Source: Pseudomonas parakoreensis (GTDB taxonomy: Bacteria > Pseudomonadota > Gammaproteobacteria > Pseudomonadales > Pseudomonadaceae). Taken from it: a DNA stretch of 64,000 nt. The translations under genes and the position numbers were made by a program. Below the pieces are notes generated by a model. That model ran no database searches. It was not told the DNA's origin and saw only the letters and a list, made by a program, of their open reading frames with translations. Location of the stretch: positions 124,001-188,000 of the forward strand of contig NZ_BQHY01000011.1 in the NCBI RefSeq assembly GCF_021602155.1, given 5' to 3'. This document shows positions 53,725-62,459 of this stretch, piece after piece. Each line of letters opens with the position of its first letter. Position 1 is the first letter of the stretch.

Positions 53725-54996
53725 ATGACGCAGAACGATCCCGGCAACGACTACCCCCTCAGCGAAGTCCCGATGCATGCGCGAAAAGGCCTGGCCTCGA
53801 CCGCCATGGTGTTACTGGGATTCACATTTTTCACCGCAACCATGTTTGCCGGCGGCAAGCTCGGCGTGGCCTTCAATTTTGGCGAGATGATGGCAGTGAT
53901 CATCGTCGGTAACCTGCTGCTCGGGCTGTACGCGGCGGGGCTGGGTTATATCGCCTTCAAGAGCGGGCTTAATTCGGTGCTGATGGGGCGTTTCTGTTTT
54001 GGTGAGGTCGGCAGCAAACTCAGTGACCTGATCCTGGGATTTACCCAGATCGGCTGGTACGCCTGGGGCACTGCAACCGCCGCGGTGGTGATTGGCAAAT
54101 ACTTCGCGCTGGAGCAAGGCACGGTGCTGGGCCTGATGGTGCTGTTCGGCCTGGTGTTCTGCGCCACGGCGTATGTCGGTTATCGCGGCCTGGAGATCCT
54201 CTCGTACATCGCGGTGCCGGCGATGATGCTGCTGCTGATGCTGTCGATGTGGGTGGCGACCGTGAAAGTCGGTGGCCTCGATGGTTTGCTGGCGGTGGTG
54301 CCGAGCGGTTCGCTGGACTGGTCGACCGCGATCACGCTGGTGTTCGGCACCTTCGTCAGCGGCGCGACGCAGGCCACCAACTGGACACGTTTCTCACGCT
54401 CGGCACGGGTTGCCGTGCTGGCGAGCCTGATCGGATTTTTCATCGGCAATGGCCTGATGGTGCTGATCGGTGCCTACGGCGCAATCGTCTATCAGCAGCC
54501 CGACGTGGTTGAAGTGTTGCTGCTGCAAGGCTTCGCCATGGCCGCAATGGCCATGCTGTTGCTGAATATCTGGAGCACCCAGGACAACACCATCTATAAC
54601 TTCGCCGTCGCCGGTTGCAACCTGCTGCGCACCGGGCGGCGCAAGACTGTGACCCTGGCCGGCGCGGTGATCGGCACCCTGCTCGCGCTGCTGGGCATGT
54701 ACGACATGCTGGTGCCGTACCTGATCCTGCTGGGCACGGTGATTCCACCGATTGGCGGGGTGATCATGGCCGACTTTTTCTTCCGCTGGCGCGGGCGCTA
54801 TCCGCGTCTGGCCGACACACGGCTGCCGGCGTTCAACTGGCCGGGGCTGGGGGCTTACGCGGTCGGTACGCTCGCCGCGTTCCACTCGCCGTGGTTCGCA
54901 CCGCTGGTAGGGATTGCCGCCGCCGCGCTAACGTATGTCATCGTTACCGGCCTGCTCGGCGCCCGTCGCGCCAGTGCGCCACTACCAGACCTATAA
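53725..54996 (+). CDS. codB: Cytosine permease
   Basis: A 423-residue NCS1-family importer of cytosine driven by protons. There are about 12 helices, with NCS1 motifs in the first (GLASTAMVLLGFTFFTATMFAGGKLG), in LILGFTQIGWYAWGTATAAVVI and in GTFVSGATQATNWTRFSRSA. The N-terminus NDYPLSEVPMHAR is typical of CodB. AAGGAA lies seven bases before the ATG; an earlier in-frame codon at 53497 is inside a REP element. It is followed by codA after 14 bases, and together they take up and deaminate cytosine as a nitrogen and uracil source. A sigma-54 promoter precedes it. Confidence 0.94.
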   Translation: MTQNDPGNDYPLSEVPMHARKGLASTAMVLLGFTFFTATMFAGGKLGVAFNFGEMMAVIIVGNLLLGLYAAGLGYIAFKSGLNSVLMGRFCFGEVGSKLSDLILGFTQIGWYAWGTATAAVVIGKYFALEQGTVLGLMVLFGLVFCATAYVGYRGLEILSYIAVPAMMLLLMLSMWVATVKVGGLDGLLAVVPSGSLDWSTAITLVFGTFVSGATQATNWTRFSRSARVAVLASLIGFFIGNGLMVLIGAYGAIVYQQPDVVEVLLLQGFAMAAMAMLLLNIWSTQDNTIYNFAVAGCNLLRTGRRKTVTLAGAVIGTLLALLGMYDMLVPYLILLGTVIPPIGGVIMADFFFRWRGRYPRLADTRLPAFNWPGLGAYAVGTLAAFHSPWFAPLVGIAAAALTYVIVTGLLGARRASAPLPDL

Positions 54997-55010
54997 GAAG
55001 GATTCGCCTG

Positions 55011-56258
55011 ATGCATATCATCAACGCCCGGCTGCGCAACCAGGAAGGTTTGCACGAATTGCACCTGGAAGACGGCCTGATCCGCAGCATCGGCCGCCAG
55101 ACCGAAGCCCCGACCCTCAACCCCGGCGACCTCGACGCCGGCGGCAATCTGGTGGTGCCGCCCTTTGTCGAGCCACACATCCACCTCGACGCCACGCTGA
55201 CGGCCGGGGAGCCGCGCTGGAACATGAGTGGCACACTGTTTGAAGGCATCGAGTGCTGGGGCGAACGCAAGGTCACCATCACCGAAGAAGACACCAAAAC
55301 CCGCGCCAGGAAGACCATTCAAGCCTTGGCCGCTCACGGCATTCAGCACGTGCGCACCCACGTCGACGTCACCGACCCGCAGCTCACCGCGCTGAAGGCG
55401 ATGCTCGAAGTCCGCGAAGAAACCCGGCATCTGATCGACCTGCAAATCGTCGCGTTCCCACAGGAAGGCATCGAGTCGTACCGCAACGGTCGCGAGCTGA
55501 TGGAAGAAGCGATTCGCATGGGCGCCGATGTGGTTGGCGGCATTCCGCATTTCGAGTACACCCGCGATCAGGGCGTCAGTTCGGTGAAGTTTCTGATGGA
55601 CCTGGCCGAACGCACCGGTTGCCTGGTCGATGTGCATTGCGACGAAACCGATGACCCCCATTCGCGCTTTCTTGAGGTACTCGCCGAAGAGGCCCGCAGC
55701 CGCGACATGGGCGCGCGGGTCACGGCCAGCCACACCACGGCGATGGGCTCTTACGACAACGCTTACTGCGCGAAATTGTTCCGTTTGCTCGGTCATTCCG
55801 GGATCAGTTTCGTCTCGTGCCCGACCGAAAGCATTCACTTGCAGGGGCGTTTCGACAACTTCCCGAAACGCCGGGGCGTGACCCGGGTCAACGAGCTGCT
55901 GGAGGCCGGGATGAACGTGTGTTTTGGCCAGGATTCAATCGTCGATCCGTGGTACCCGCTGGGCAATGGCAACATCCTGCGCGTACTCGAAGCCGGGTTG
56001 CACATCTGCCATATGCTCGGCTACCGGAATCTGCAGAATGCGCTGGACCTGGTCACCGACAACAGCGCCAAAGCCATGCATCTGGGCGAACGTTATGGAC
56101 TGGAACAGGGGCGCCCGGCCAACCTGCTGATTCTGTCGGCGGACAGCGATTACGAAGTGATCCGCAGCCAGGGGCTGCCGCTGTATTCGATTCGTGACGG
56201 AAAAGTGCTGATGCAGCGGAAAATGCCGGTGGTGGAGTTCAGCAGCCCTCTTGATTGA
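55011..56258 (+). CDS. codA: Cytosine deaminase
   Basis: A 415-residue amidohydrolase converting cytosine to uracil and ammonia. Metal ligands are HIHLD (H56, H58). HCDETDD (about residue 209) supplies a His ligand and the catalytic Glu, and FGQDSIVDPWYPLG (about 305) supplies the final Asp and the substrate loop typical of CodA. Length is close to E. coli CodA (427). AAGGA precedes the ATG at 55011. It is the second gene of codBA. Confidence 0.95.
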   Translation: MHIINARLRNQEGLHELHLEDGLIRSIGRQTEAPTLNPGDLDAGGNLVVPPFVEPHIHLDATLTAGEPRWNMSGTLFEGIECWGERKVTITEEDTKTRARKTIQALAAHGIQHVRTHVDVTDPQLTALKAMLEVREETRHLIDLQIVAFPQEGIESYRNGRELMEEAIRMGADVVGGIPHFEYTRDQGVSSVKFLMDLAERTGCLVDVHCDETDDPHSRFLEVLAEEARSRDMGARVTASHTTAMGSYDNAYCAKLFRLLGHSGISFVSCPTESIHLQGRFDNFPKRRGVTRVNELLEAGMNVCFGQDSIVDPWYPLGNGNILRVLEAGLHICHMLGYRNLQNALDLVTDNSAKAMHLGERYGLEQGRPANLLILSADSDYEVIRSQGLPLYSIRDGKVLMQRKMPVVEFSSPLD

Positions 56259-56268
56259 CCGCCATTTC

Positions 56269-56353
56269 CTGTAGGAGCTGCCGCAGGCTGCGATCTTTGT
56301 TTTTGATTCTAAAAACAAGATCAAAAGATCGCAGCCTGCGGCAGCTCCTACAG
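56269..56353. repeat. REPIN, GTAGGAGCTGCC type
   Basis: Inverted arms from 56271 to 56353, between the convergent codA and DapF-like genes. Confidence 0.9.
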
Positions 56354-56386
56354 AATGCTCGCGATCCTGCATGGCTATGCATTGCC

Positions 56387-56411
56387 CTGTGGGAGCTGGC
56401 TTGCCAGCGAA
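56387..56411 (+). repeat. Single REP arm, GTGGGAGCTGGC type
   Basis: GTGGGAGCTGGCTTGCCAGC without an inverted partner nearby. Confidence 0.8.
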
Positions 56412-56424
56412 GGCAATCACCGCT

Positions 56425-57405
56425 TCAACCGATCAAGCAAGCCGTGCCAAACAACCTGACCCGCATCAATTCGCCCCGCTCTTCTTCAAGCAACACCGGC
56501 GCCGTCCCGCCCGGCATGACGACGTGCACCTCCCCGCTCGCCACCCAACCCACTGCCCATGCGGCACAGGCCACTGCACTGGCGCTGGTACCGGAAGACG
56601 CCGTCGGTCCTTCACCACGCTCGAACACTCGGGCGACGATGCGCTGCGCTGACTCAAGCGCGGCCCATTGCAGATTGACGCCCGCCGGGCATGGCTGGCC
56701 GGCGCCCGTCGGCATCGCGTAGGCGATTCGGGTCAGGCCTTCGGCCCATGGCGATTGGCGCATTGGTGAGTTGCTCGGCAATTCGGCGATGTCGGTCAAC
56801 AACGTTACGCAATGCGGATTGCCGATGCGCACGAACTGACTGTGCTGCCACGCGGAATCGAGTTGTGCCAATGGTGCTACGTGGCTCACCTCATGACCAT
56901 TGAACACGCACTTTTCAACCTGCTGCGCACCCACCGCTGAAGGCCCGAAGCCCGGTTGACCAAGGTCCAGCCAGAACCCGTTCACGCCTTCGACTACGGC
57001 CGGTTTCACCGAGGTTTCCACGGCAACACCCTTGTCGTGATGCACTCGCAGCGACGCCCCTTCCGGCGGCATCAGCCCTTGCTCCAGCAACGACTGGGAA
57101 AAAATTGTCAGGCCATTGCCACTGCGCTCGGCCAAGGTGCCGTCAGTGTTGACGATCAGCACGTCGAACGGCGGCGCTGACTGGAACGGGCCGATCAACA
57201 GACCGTCGCTGCGGTGCGACTTGCTCCCCACCGGACGCTGGCCCTCGGGCCAGTCGCAACACAGGGCAATGGCCGCCTGACTCCAGGACGGTCTCGACAC
57301 CGCACACTGCGCGGCTCCCATCGGCAAATCGATCCCCGACTCACGAAGTGCCTGCGGCGAAATCACCCCGTATATATTGCCCCGCGCATCGTAGAACTGC
57401 GTCAT
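56425..57405 (-). CDS. DapF-like (diaminopimelate epimerase family) protein lacking both catalytic cysteines
   Basis: A 327-residue protein with two related alpha/beta halves. The first active-site segment reads NTDGTLAERSGNGL, where true DapF has DGS-x4-CGNG, so the Cys is Ser. The second reads FERGEGPTASSGTSA, where DapF has YERGAGET-x-ACGSGA, again Cys to Ser. Other conserved parts remain (IGNPHCV, VNTDG). Without the two cysteines it cannot use the standard two-base racemisation. It could be a PhzF-like isomerase, a binding protein or an enzyme with a new activity. The start at 57405 follows an AGGGG site. It is not near lysine genes, so it is not the housekeeping dapF. Confidence 0.82.
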   Translation of the reverse strand: MTQFYDARGNIYGVISPQALRESGIDLPMGAAQCAVSRPSWSQAAIALCCDWPEGQRPVGSKSHRSDGLLIGPFQSAPPFDVLIVNTDGTLAERSGNGLTIFSQSLLEQGLMPPEGASLRVHHDKGVAVETSVKPAVVEGVNGFWLDLGQPGFGPSAVGAQQVEKCVFNGHEVSHVAPLAQLDSAWQHSQFVRIGNPHCVTLLTDIAELPSNSPMRQSPWAEGLTRIAYAMPTGAGQPCPAGVNLQWAALESAQRIVARVFERGEGPTASSGTSASAVACAAWAVGWVASGEVHVVMPGGTAPVLLEEERGELMRVRLFGTACLIG

Positions 57406-57448
57406 CACCGCCCCTGTTCGTCTTGTGGAAGCACTCACTTTAAACCGC

Positions 57449-57546
57449 GATCCCCTGTCGGCGTGAGCCTGCTCGCGATAACGGGCTGTCAGGCGCCCTG
57501 TTCATTGCCTTATCCACCGCTATCGCGAACAGTCTCATGCCTACAG
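57449..57546. repeat. Degraded REP pair, GTGGGAGCGAGC-like
   Basis: GCGTGAGCCTGCTCGCGATA near 57461 and a distorted inverted partner TATCGCGAACAGTCTCATGCC near 57521. The core is still visible but several bases differ. Confidence 0.5.
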
Positions 57547-57644
57547 GTTAGGATGTCGGCTGCCCCGCCCCGAGACCTGCGATCGAACCTCGCCGCGCGA
57601 TGACTGTCATTCGGGGGACGCGACGTTTTTTGCCAAGGATCGAT

Positions 57645-58796
57645 ATGACCAGCCTCAACCCCCAAGACACTTTTGTCCCCGGACGCCTGCAGCAGATGTC
57701 GACGCGCATCGCTTTCTTCATCGCCGGCCTGGGCATTGCCGCGTGGGCGCCATTGGTGCCGTACGCCAAGGCCCGCGCCGGGCTCGACGAAGGTACGTTG
57801 GGCCTGCTGCTGTTATGCCTCGGCGTCGGCTCGATTCTCGCAATGCCACTGGCGGGGATTCTCGCCACGCGCTTCGGCTGCCGCAAAGTCGCCACCGGCG
57901 GCACCCTGCTGATCTGCGCGGCGCTGCCGTTGCTGGCGACGGTATCGTCGATTCCGGCGCTGATCGCCACGCTGTTCATGTTCGGTGCCGGTCTGGGCAC
58001 GGTGGATTCGACCGTCAACCTGCAAGCGGTGATCGTCGAAAGGGCCAGCGGCAAGCACATGATGTCGGGCTTTCATGGCCTGTTCAGCCTTGGCGGGATT
58101 GTCGGCGCAGCGGGGGTCAGTGCCCTGCTCGGCCTCGGTCTGACGCCGCTGGCAGCGATGCTGGTAGTGGTAGCGGTGTTGGCCGGCGCGCTGTTCAAGT
58201 GTGTACCGCACATGTTGCCGTACGGCAGTGAAAGCTCGGGACCCGCCTTCGCCATTCCCCACGGCATTGTGCTGTTCATCGGCGGCATGTGCTTCATCGT
58301 GTTCCTCACCGAAGGCGCGGCGCTGGACTGGAGTGCGGTGTTTCTTGCGCAGGAGCGCGGGATCGACACGGCGTACGCGGGATTGGGTTATGCGGCGTTT
58401 GCATTGACCATGACGGCCGGACGTTTGATGGGTGACCGGATCGTGCGGACTGTCGGTGCAACGCGGATCATTCTGTTTGGTGGTCTGTTGGCAGCTGCAG
58501 GTCTGTTTCTGGCGACATTCGCGCCGAGCTGGGAAGCGGCATTGGTCGGTTACGCACTGGTGGGTGCGGGTTGTTCGAACATCGTGCCCGTGCTGTACAC
58601 GGCGGTGGGCAAGCAGACGGTGATGCCGGAGAGCATCGCGGTGCCAGCCATTACCACCCTGGGCTACGCAGGGATTCTGGCGGGACCGGCGGTGATCGGC
58701 TTTGTCGCGCATGCCAGCAGTCTGAGTTTTGCCTTCGGGTTGATGGCGCTGCTGTTGGTGGCCGTCGCCATCGGCGGCAAAGTTCTCAAGGTCTGA
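57645..58796 (+). CDS. MFS transporter (YbjJ-like)
   Basis: A 383-residue major facilitator with about 12 helices. Motif-A-like MPLAGILATRFGCRKVATGG follows helix 2, and GAGLGTVDSTVNLQAVIVER with MMSGFHGLFSLGGIVGAAG are typical of the YbjJ/inner-membrane subfamily. AAGGAT lies just upstream of the ATG at 57645; the in-frame codon at 57600 has none. It is divergent from the DapF-like gene. The substrate is unknown. Confidence 0.85.
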   Translation: MTSLNPQDTFVPGRLQQMSTRIAFFIAGLGIAAWAPLVPYAKARAGLDEGTLGLLLLCLGVGSILAMPLAGILATRFGCRKVATGGTLLICAALPLLATVSSIPALIATLFMFGAGLGTVDSTVNLQAVIVERASGKHMMSGFHGLFSLGGIVGAAGVSALLGLGLTPLAAMLVVVAVLAGALFKCVPHMLPYGSESSGPAFAIPHGIVLFIGGMCFIVFLTEGAALDWSAVFLAQERGIDTAYAGLGYAAFALTMTAGRLMGDRIVRTVGATRIILFGGLLAAAGLFLATFAPSWEAALVGYALVGAGCSNIVPVLYTAVGKQTVMPESIAVPAITTLGYAGILAGPAVIGFVAHASSLSFAFGLMALLLVAVAIGGKVLKV

Positions 58797-58805
58797 ACCC
58801 CATCA

Positions 58806-58902
58806 TTGTGGCGAGGGAGCTTGCTCCCGCCGGGTTGCGGAGCGCCCCGAAAAAATCGGGCCTGCTGCGCAGTCCAGCGGGAGCAAGCTCCCTCGCCACA
58901 GG
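58806..58902. repeat. Palindromic repeat, GTGGCGAGGGAGCTTGCTCCC type
   Basis: GTGGCGAGGGAGCTTGCTCC (58808) and its inverted partner ending at 58902 surround a loop with GGGGCGCTCC-like sequence. It resembles the dispersed repeats of fluorescent pseudomonads and lies between convergent genes. Confidence 0.8.
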
Positions 58903-58913
58903 GTCAGGCGTTA

Positions 58914-61337
58914 TCAGAAACCGACACTGGCCTGTACAAAGAATGTCCGTGGCGCACCGACATACATCCCCGAGTTGTTGTCGCTGGAACGGGTGAAATA
59001 CTGCTTGTCGAAGACGTTTTTCACCCCGGCGCCGAGCTTCAGGTTCGACACCTGCGGCCCGAAGTCATACCCGCCGCGCACGTTCCACGTTACGTAGCCG
59101 GGAATATCGCCGTACTGCCCGTCTGCCGAGCCTTCGGTGATGTAATTGCCGTTGAAGCTGCCGTCGGCGTTCATGCCGGTGCCAGGGGCGCGCTGTTTGG
59201 ACTGGGCGAAACCGTCGATGTTGTAGGTCCAGCGGTTGACGTCGTAACGCAGCCCCACGGTCGCCACCTGCCGCGAATAGAAAGGCAGATCACGGCCCTT
59301 GAAGCCCGGAATCTCACCCTCGTAGGTCGCGCGGGTGTAAGTGAAACCGGCGTTGGCGGTCAGCCCGTCAAGGCGTGGATCGAGCGCGGCCATGTCGTAA
59401 TGCACCGACGCTTCGATGCCCTGATGCTTGGTCGCGCCGAGGTTGGTCCAGCCGACATCGTTGCTGATGTATTGCAGTTCGTCATCGAAGTCGATGTAGA
59501 ACAGCGTCACTTCCCCGCCCCACACGTCATCGTTGTAGCGTGTGCCGATCTCGTAGGTCTTGGCCTTTTCCGGCTCCAGGCCGTTGGCGGTCTGGTCACC
59601 CGAGCCGCCCTGGCCGAGCTGGAAATACTGCAGGCTGCCAAACGAGGTTTCGTAGTTGGCGAACAGTTTCCATGCATCCGACAGGTGATACATCACGCTC
59701 AGTGCCGGCAGCGGTTCGTTGCTTTCGATGCTGCGGTTTTTCTCCGGCACGCGCTTGCCTGCGGTGTCGAGCACGGCGCGGTCATGCCAGTCGGTGCTGA
59801 TGTGTTCGAAGCGAATGCCCGGGGTGATGGTCCAGTTGCCGACGTCGATCTTGTTGTCGACGTACACCGAGTTGGCTTCGGTGCCACCGGTACGATCCTG
59901 GAACACATGGCCATCGGAGGTCGGGGTGACCACCGGCTGATTGTTGACCAGCGCCAGACGGCTCGACTGCTCGTGCATCGCCTCTTTCAGGTAGCGATAA
60001 CCGACGCTGACTTCCTGAGTGGTCGGGCCGACATCAAACACCCGCGACACACGCGGCTCGACACCGAGGGTGTAGTAGGAACGCGGGTACGAACTGAGGG
60101 TTTTCTGGTCGCGGGCGGCGATGGTGCTGCCGCGAAAGCTGTCGGTGTAATAGGTCAGGATTTCTGCCTGGGTACGCTCGTCGATCTGGCGAATCCACTT
60201 GAACGATACGTCCTTGCGCCGACCGCTGAAGTTGTCGTAATCGCGCACCGAGTCGTACGGCTTGTCGTCGTACTGTTTCTGCGTCAGACCGCCGGGCATG
60301 TCGGCGCTGGCGTCGTAGTAATGGAAGTTGAGGCTGAAATCGTCCTGATCGGTCGGCGCCCAGTGCGTCTTGAGCAGCACATCGTCGATGTCGTTACCGT
60401 TGTTGCGCTCGCGGTAACCGTTGCCGTTGACCCCGGAATACAACAACGCCACACCCATGCCATTGTCGGCGGTGCCGCCGAGGAACGCCGTGTCGATGTG
60501 TTTCCAGCCGCCGTAACGGGAGGTTTCCAGGGTGGTGCCGATTTCCCCGGTGGCTTTTTCCGGGATGGCGCGGGTGACGAAGTTGATTACGCCGCCGACG
60601 TTCTGCGGCCCATAACGCACGGAACCGGCGCCACGCACCACATCGATGCTGTCGAGATTGCCGGAAGAGATCGGTGCCATCGACAGTTGCGGCTGGCCAT
60701 ACGGTGCGAACGCGGCCGGCACGCCGTCGATCAACACCGTGGAGCGTGGCGACAGTCGTGAAGTCAGACCACGCACGCCAACGTTCAGCGCGATGTCGCT
60801 GCCGCCGGTGCCGTTGGAGTCCTGCACCTGCACGCCGGGCACGCGCTTGAGCACATCACTGACGTTCATCGCGCCCTGCTCGACCATGGCTTCGCGGCGG
60901 ATCACCGTACGCGCACCCGGGTGGTTCTGCACCACTGCGGCATCAGCGTCACCGAGCCAGTCGCCGACCACTTTGATGTCGGTCACACCCAGTTCCAGCG
61001 GGCCATTGCTGGCAGCGGTCGCGGCCGGTGCAAGGGTCACCGAGCCCTCATTGATCTGATACTCCAGGCCGCTGCCCTGCAACAACTGACGCAGCGCCTG
61101 CTCGGGAGAAAGGTTGCCGTCGACCGCCGGTGCCTGTTTGCCAGCAACCAGCTCCGGGCTGAAGAAAACCTGCAGCGAAGTTTGCTGGCCAAGTTCGCTC
61201 AGGGCCTGGCCCAGCGGCTGGGCGCGGATGTGAATGGCTTCAGCGGCGAAGGCCAGCGGTACGGCGGCATTGACCGCCAGCGCGAGAGCCAGCGGCAGCC
61301 AAGGGGATTTTTTGTTGTGGGCTGAGGTGTTTTTCAC
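58914..61337 (-). CDS. fecA: FecA-like TonB-dependent transducer receptor
   Basis: An 807-residue outer-membrane receptor with an N-terminal signalling (STN) domain (about 35-108, IHIRAQPLGQALSELGQQTS and ALRQLLQGSGLEYQINEGSV), which talks to the FecR anti-sigma protein. The plug domain follows with RREAMVEQGAMNVSDVLKRV, GVRGLTSRLSPRSTVLIDG and VRGAGSVRYGPQNVGGVINF. The last of these closely resembles E. coli FecA (ferric citrate). The barrel ends VGAPRTFFVQASVGF. Together with fecR and fecI upstream on the same strand it makes a surface-signalling system. Ferric citrate is the likeliest ligand, but a different iron chelate is possible. Confidence 0.92.
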   Translation of the reverse strand: MKNTSAHNKKSPWLPLALALAVNAAVPLAFAAEAIHIRAQPLGQALSELGQQTSLQVFFSPELVAGKQAPAVDGNLSPEQALRQLLQGSGLEYQINEGSVTLAPAATAASNGPLELGVTDIKVVGDWLGDADAAVVQNHPGARTVIRREAMVEQGAMNVSDVLKRVPGVQVQDSNGTGGSDIALNVGVRGLTSRLSPRSTVLIDGVPAAFAPYGQPQLSMAPISSGNLDSIDVVRGAGSVRYGPQNVGGVINFVTRAIPEKATGEIGTTLETSRYGGWKHIDTAFLGGTADNGMGVALLYSGVNGNGYRERNNGNDIDDVLLKTHWAPTDQDDFSLNFHYYDASADMPGGLTQKQYDDKPYDSVRDYDNFSGRRKDVSFKWIRQIDERTQAEILTYYTDSFRGSTIAARDQKTLSSYPRSYYTLGVEPRVSRVFDVGPTTQEVSVGYRYLKEAMHEQSSRLALVNNQPVVTPTSDGHVFQDRTGGTEANSVYVDNKIDVGNWTITPGIRFEHISTDWHDRAVLDTAGKRVPEKNRSIESNEPLPALSVMYHLSDAWKLFANYETSFGSLQYFQLGQGGSGDQTANGLEPEKAKTYEIGTRYNDDVWGGEVTLFYIDFDDELQYISNDVGWTNLGATKHQGIEASVHYDMAALDPRLDGLTANAGFTYTRATYEGEIPGFKGRDLPFYSRQVATVGLRYDVNRWTYNIDGFAQSKQRAPGTGMNADGSFNGNYITEGSADGQYGDIPGYVTWNVRGGYDFGPQVSNLKLGAGVKNVFDKQYFTRSSDNNSGMYVGAPRTFFVQASVGF

Positions 61338-61435
61338 GTCGAACGTAGTCCTGTGGATCGCAAGAGTGTGCGTCTGTTAATGCAAACCAGTTGCAGTTGA
61401 ACAGGAAGACGATGAACTCGAAAAAAACCTGAATG

Positions 61436-62419
61436 TTATTTGGAAATTATTTCCTGACTGCCATCGGCCAAGGTGCGTACGGCCACCGGCAGGATGTTTG
61501 GCAAGGCCTTGAGCAAGGCGTCGGTATTGTCGGATTTGAACACGCTGGTCAGGCGCAGGTTGGCCACCGTCGTGTTGGCGACCTTCAGCGGTTTGTCGCG
61601 ATAACGCGAAACCTCCGCCACCACTTCGCTGAGGCTGGCGTTGTTGAACACCAGTCTGCCGCTGCGCCATGCCGTCAGTTCGACGGGGTTGACCGCATAG
61701 GCCGCAGCGACTTTGCCCTCGGCGTCGACATGGGTGCCGAAGCCTGCGGTCAGGTTGATGAAAGCATTGTCCGGTGCATTGCGCCCCTGCACCTTGACCG
61801 TGCCCTGCTCCACCGCAACCCGGGTTTGCGTGGCATCGCGGCGCACATCGAAACGGGTCCCGGTGACCGTGACCTTGCCACTACCGGTCTCGACCACGAA
61901 CGGTCGCGCGGTGTCGTGCTGAACGCTGAACATCGCTTCACCTTCACTCAATTCGATGAGGCGCCGATCCTGCTCAAAACGCACCTGCAGACGGCTGCGG
62001 CTGTTCAGATCAATCACTGAACCGTCCGGCAACGCCACGTGCTTGCGTTCGCCCAGCGCCGTGGCGAACTCGGCGTGATAGCCGCCCGGATGATTCAAAC
62101 CACTGAACAGACCGAGCCCTAGCGCCACCGCCAACACACTGGCGGCCACGGCATAACGCAGTAAAGGACGTCGCTCGCGGCGGGTTGACGGTGTTTCAAC
62201 AAGCGCCTTGAGGCGTGGCGCCGGTAACAGATCGGCGGCGGTCCACAGACCTTGCAGCAACTGTAATTCGTCAAGGTGCTGCGGATGCTGGTTCAGCCAG
62301 GCGTCGAAGCGCTGCTGCTCGTCGGCACTGATCAGCGGTTCCTGCAAACGCACAAACCAGCGTGCCGCCTCATCGCGCACCGTTGTTTGCCCGCACGCGC
62401 AATCACGGGTATCCATCAT
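61436..62419 (-). CDS. fecR: FecR-family anti-sigma / signal transmission protein
   Basis: A 327-residue inner-membrane protein. The cytoplasmic DUF4880 part (about 10-60: RDEAARWFVRLQEPLISADEQQRFDAWLNQHPQH) binds the sigma factor. One helix is at about 92-112 (YAVAASVLAVALGLGLFSG). The periplasmic FecR domain (about 120-327) has TALGERKHVALPDGSVIDLN, GEAMFSVQHD and FVVETGSGKVTVTGTRFDVR, ending in the STN-binding region. The start was chosen at 62419 with AGGACA seven bases before it. It separates fecI (40 bases upstream) from fecA (98 bases downstream). Confidence 0.92.
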   Translation of the reverse strand: MMDTRDCACGQTTVRDEAARWFVRLQEPLISADEQQRFDAWLNQHPQHLDELQLLQGLWTAADLLPAPRLKALVETPSTRRERRPLLRYAVAASVLAVALGLGLFSGLNHPGGYHAEFATALGERKHVALPDGSVIDLNSRSRLQVRFEQDRRLIELSEGEAMFSVQHDTARPFVVETGSGKVTVTGTRFDVRRDATQTRVAVEQGTVKVQGRNAPDNAFINLTAGFGTHVDAEGKVAAAYAVNPVELTAWRSGRLVFNNASLSEVVAEVSRYRDKPLKVANTTVANLRLTSVFKSDNTDALLKALPNILPVAVRTLADGSQEIISK

Positions 62420-62459
62420 GGAATGTCCTGTCGGGCTGGGGATGAAAAGCGGCGGCCGC

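Noticed and set aside
58806-60761. A 651-codon plus-strand frame opposite fecA
   Set aside because: It starts in a palindromic repeat and is antisense to a clear FecA-type receptor.
61338-61453. Perfect palindrome GGAAATTATTTCC at the fecR end as a FecI promoter element
   Set aside because: It lies in the last codons of fecR, and no -10 element sits at the right distance before fecA, so it may be chance.
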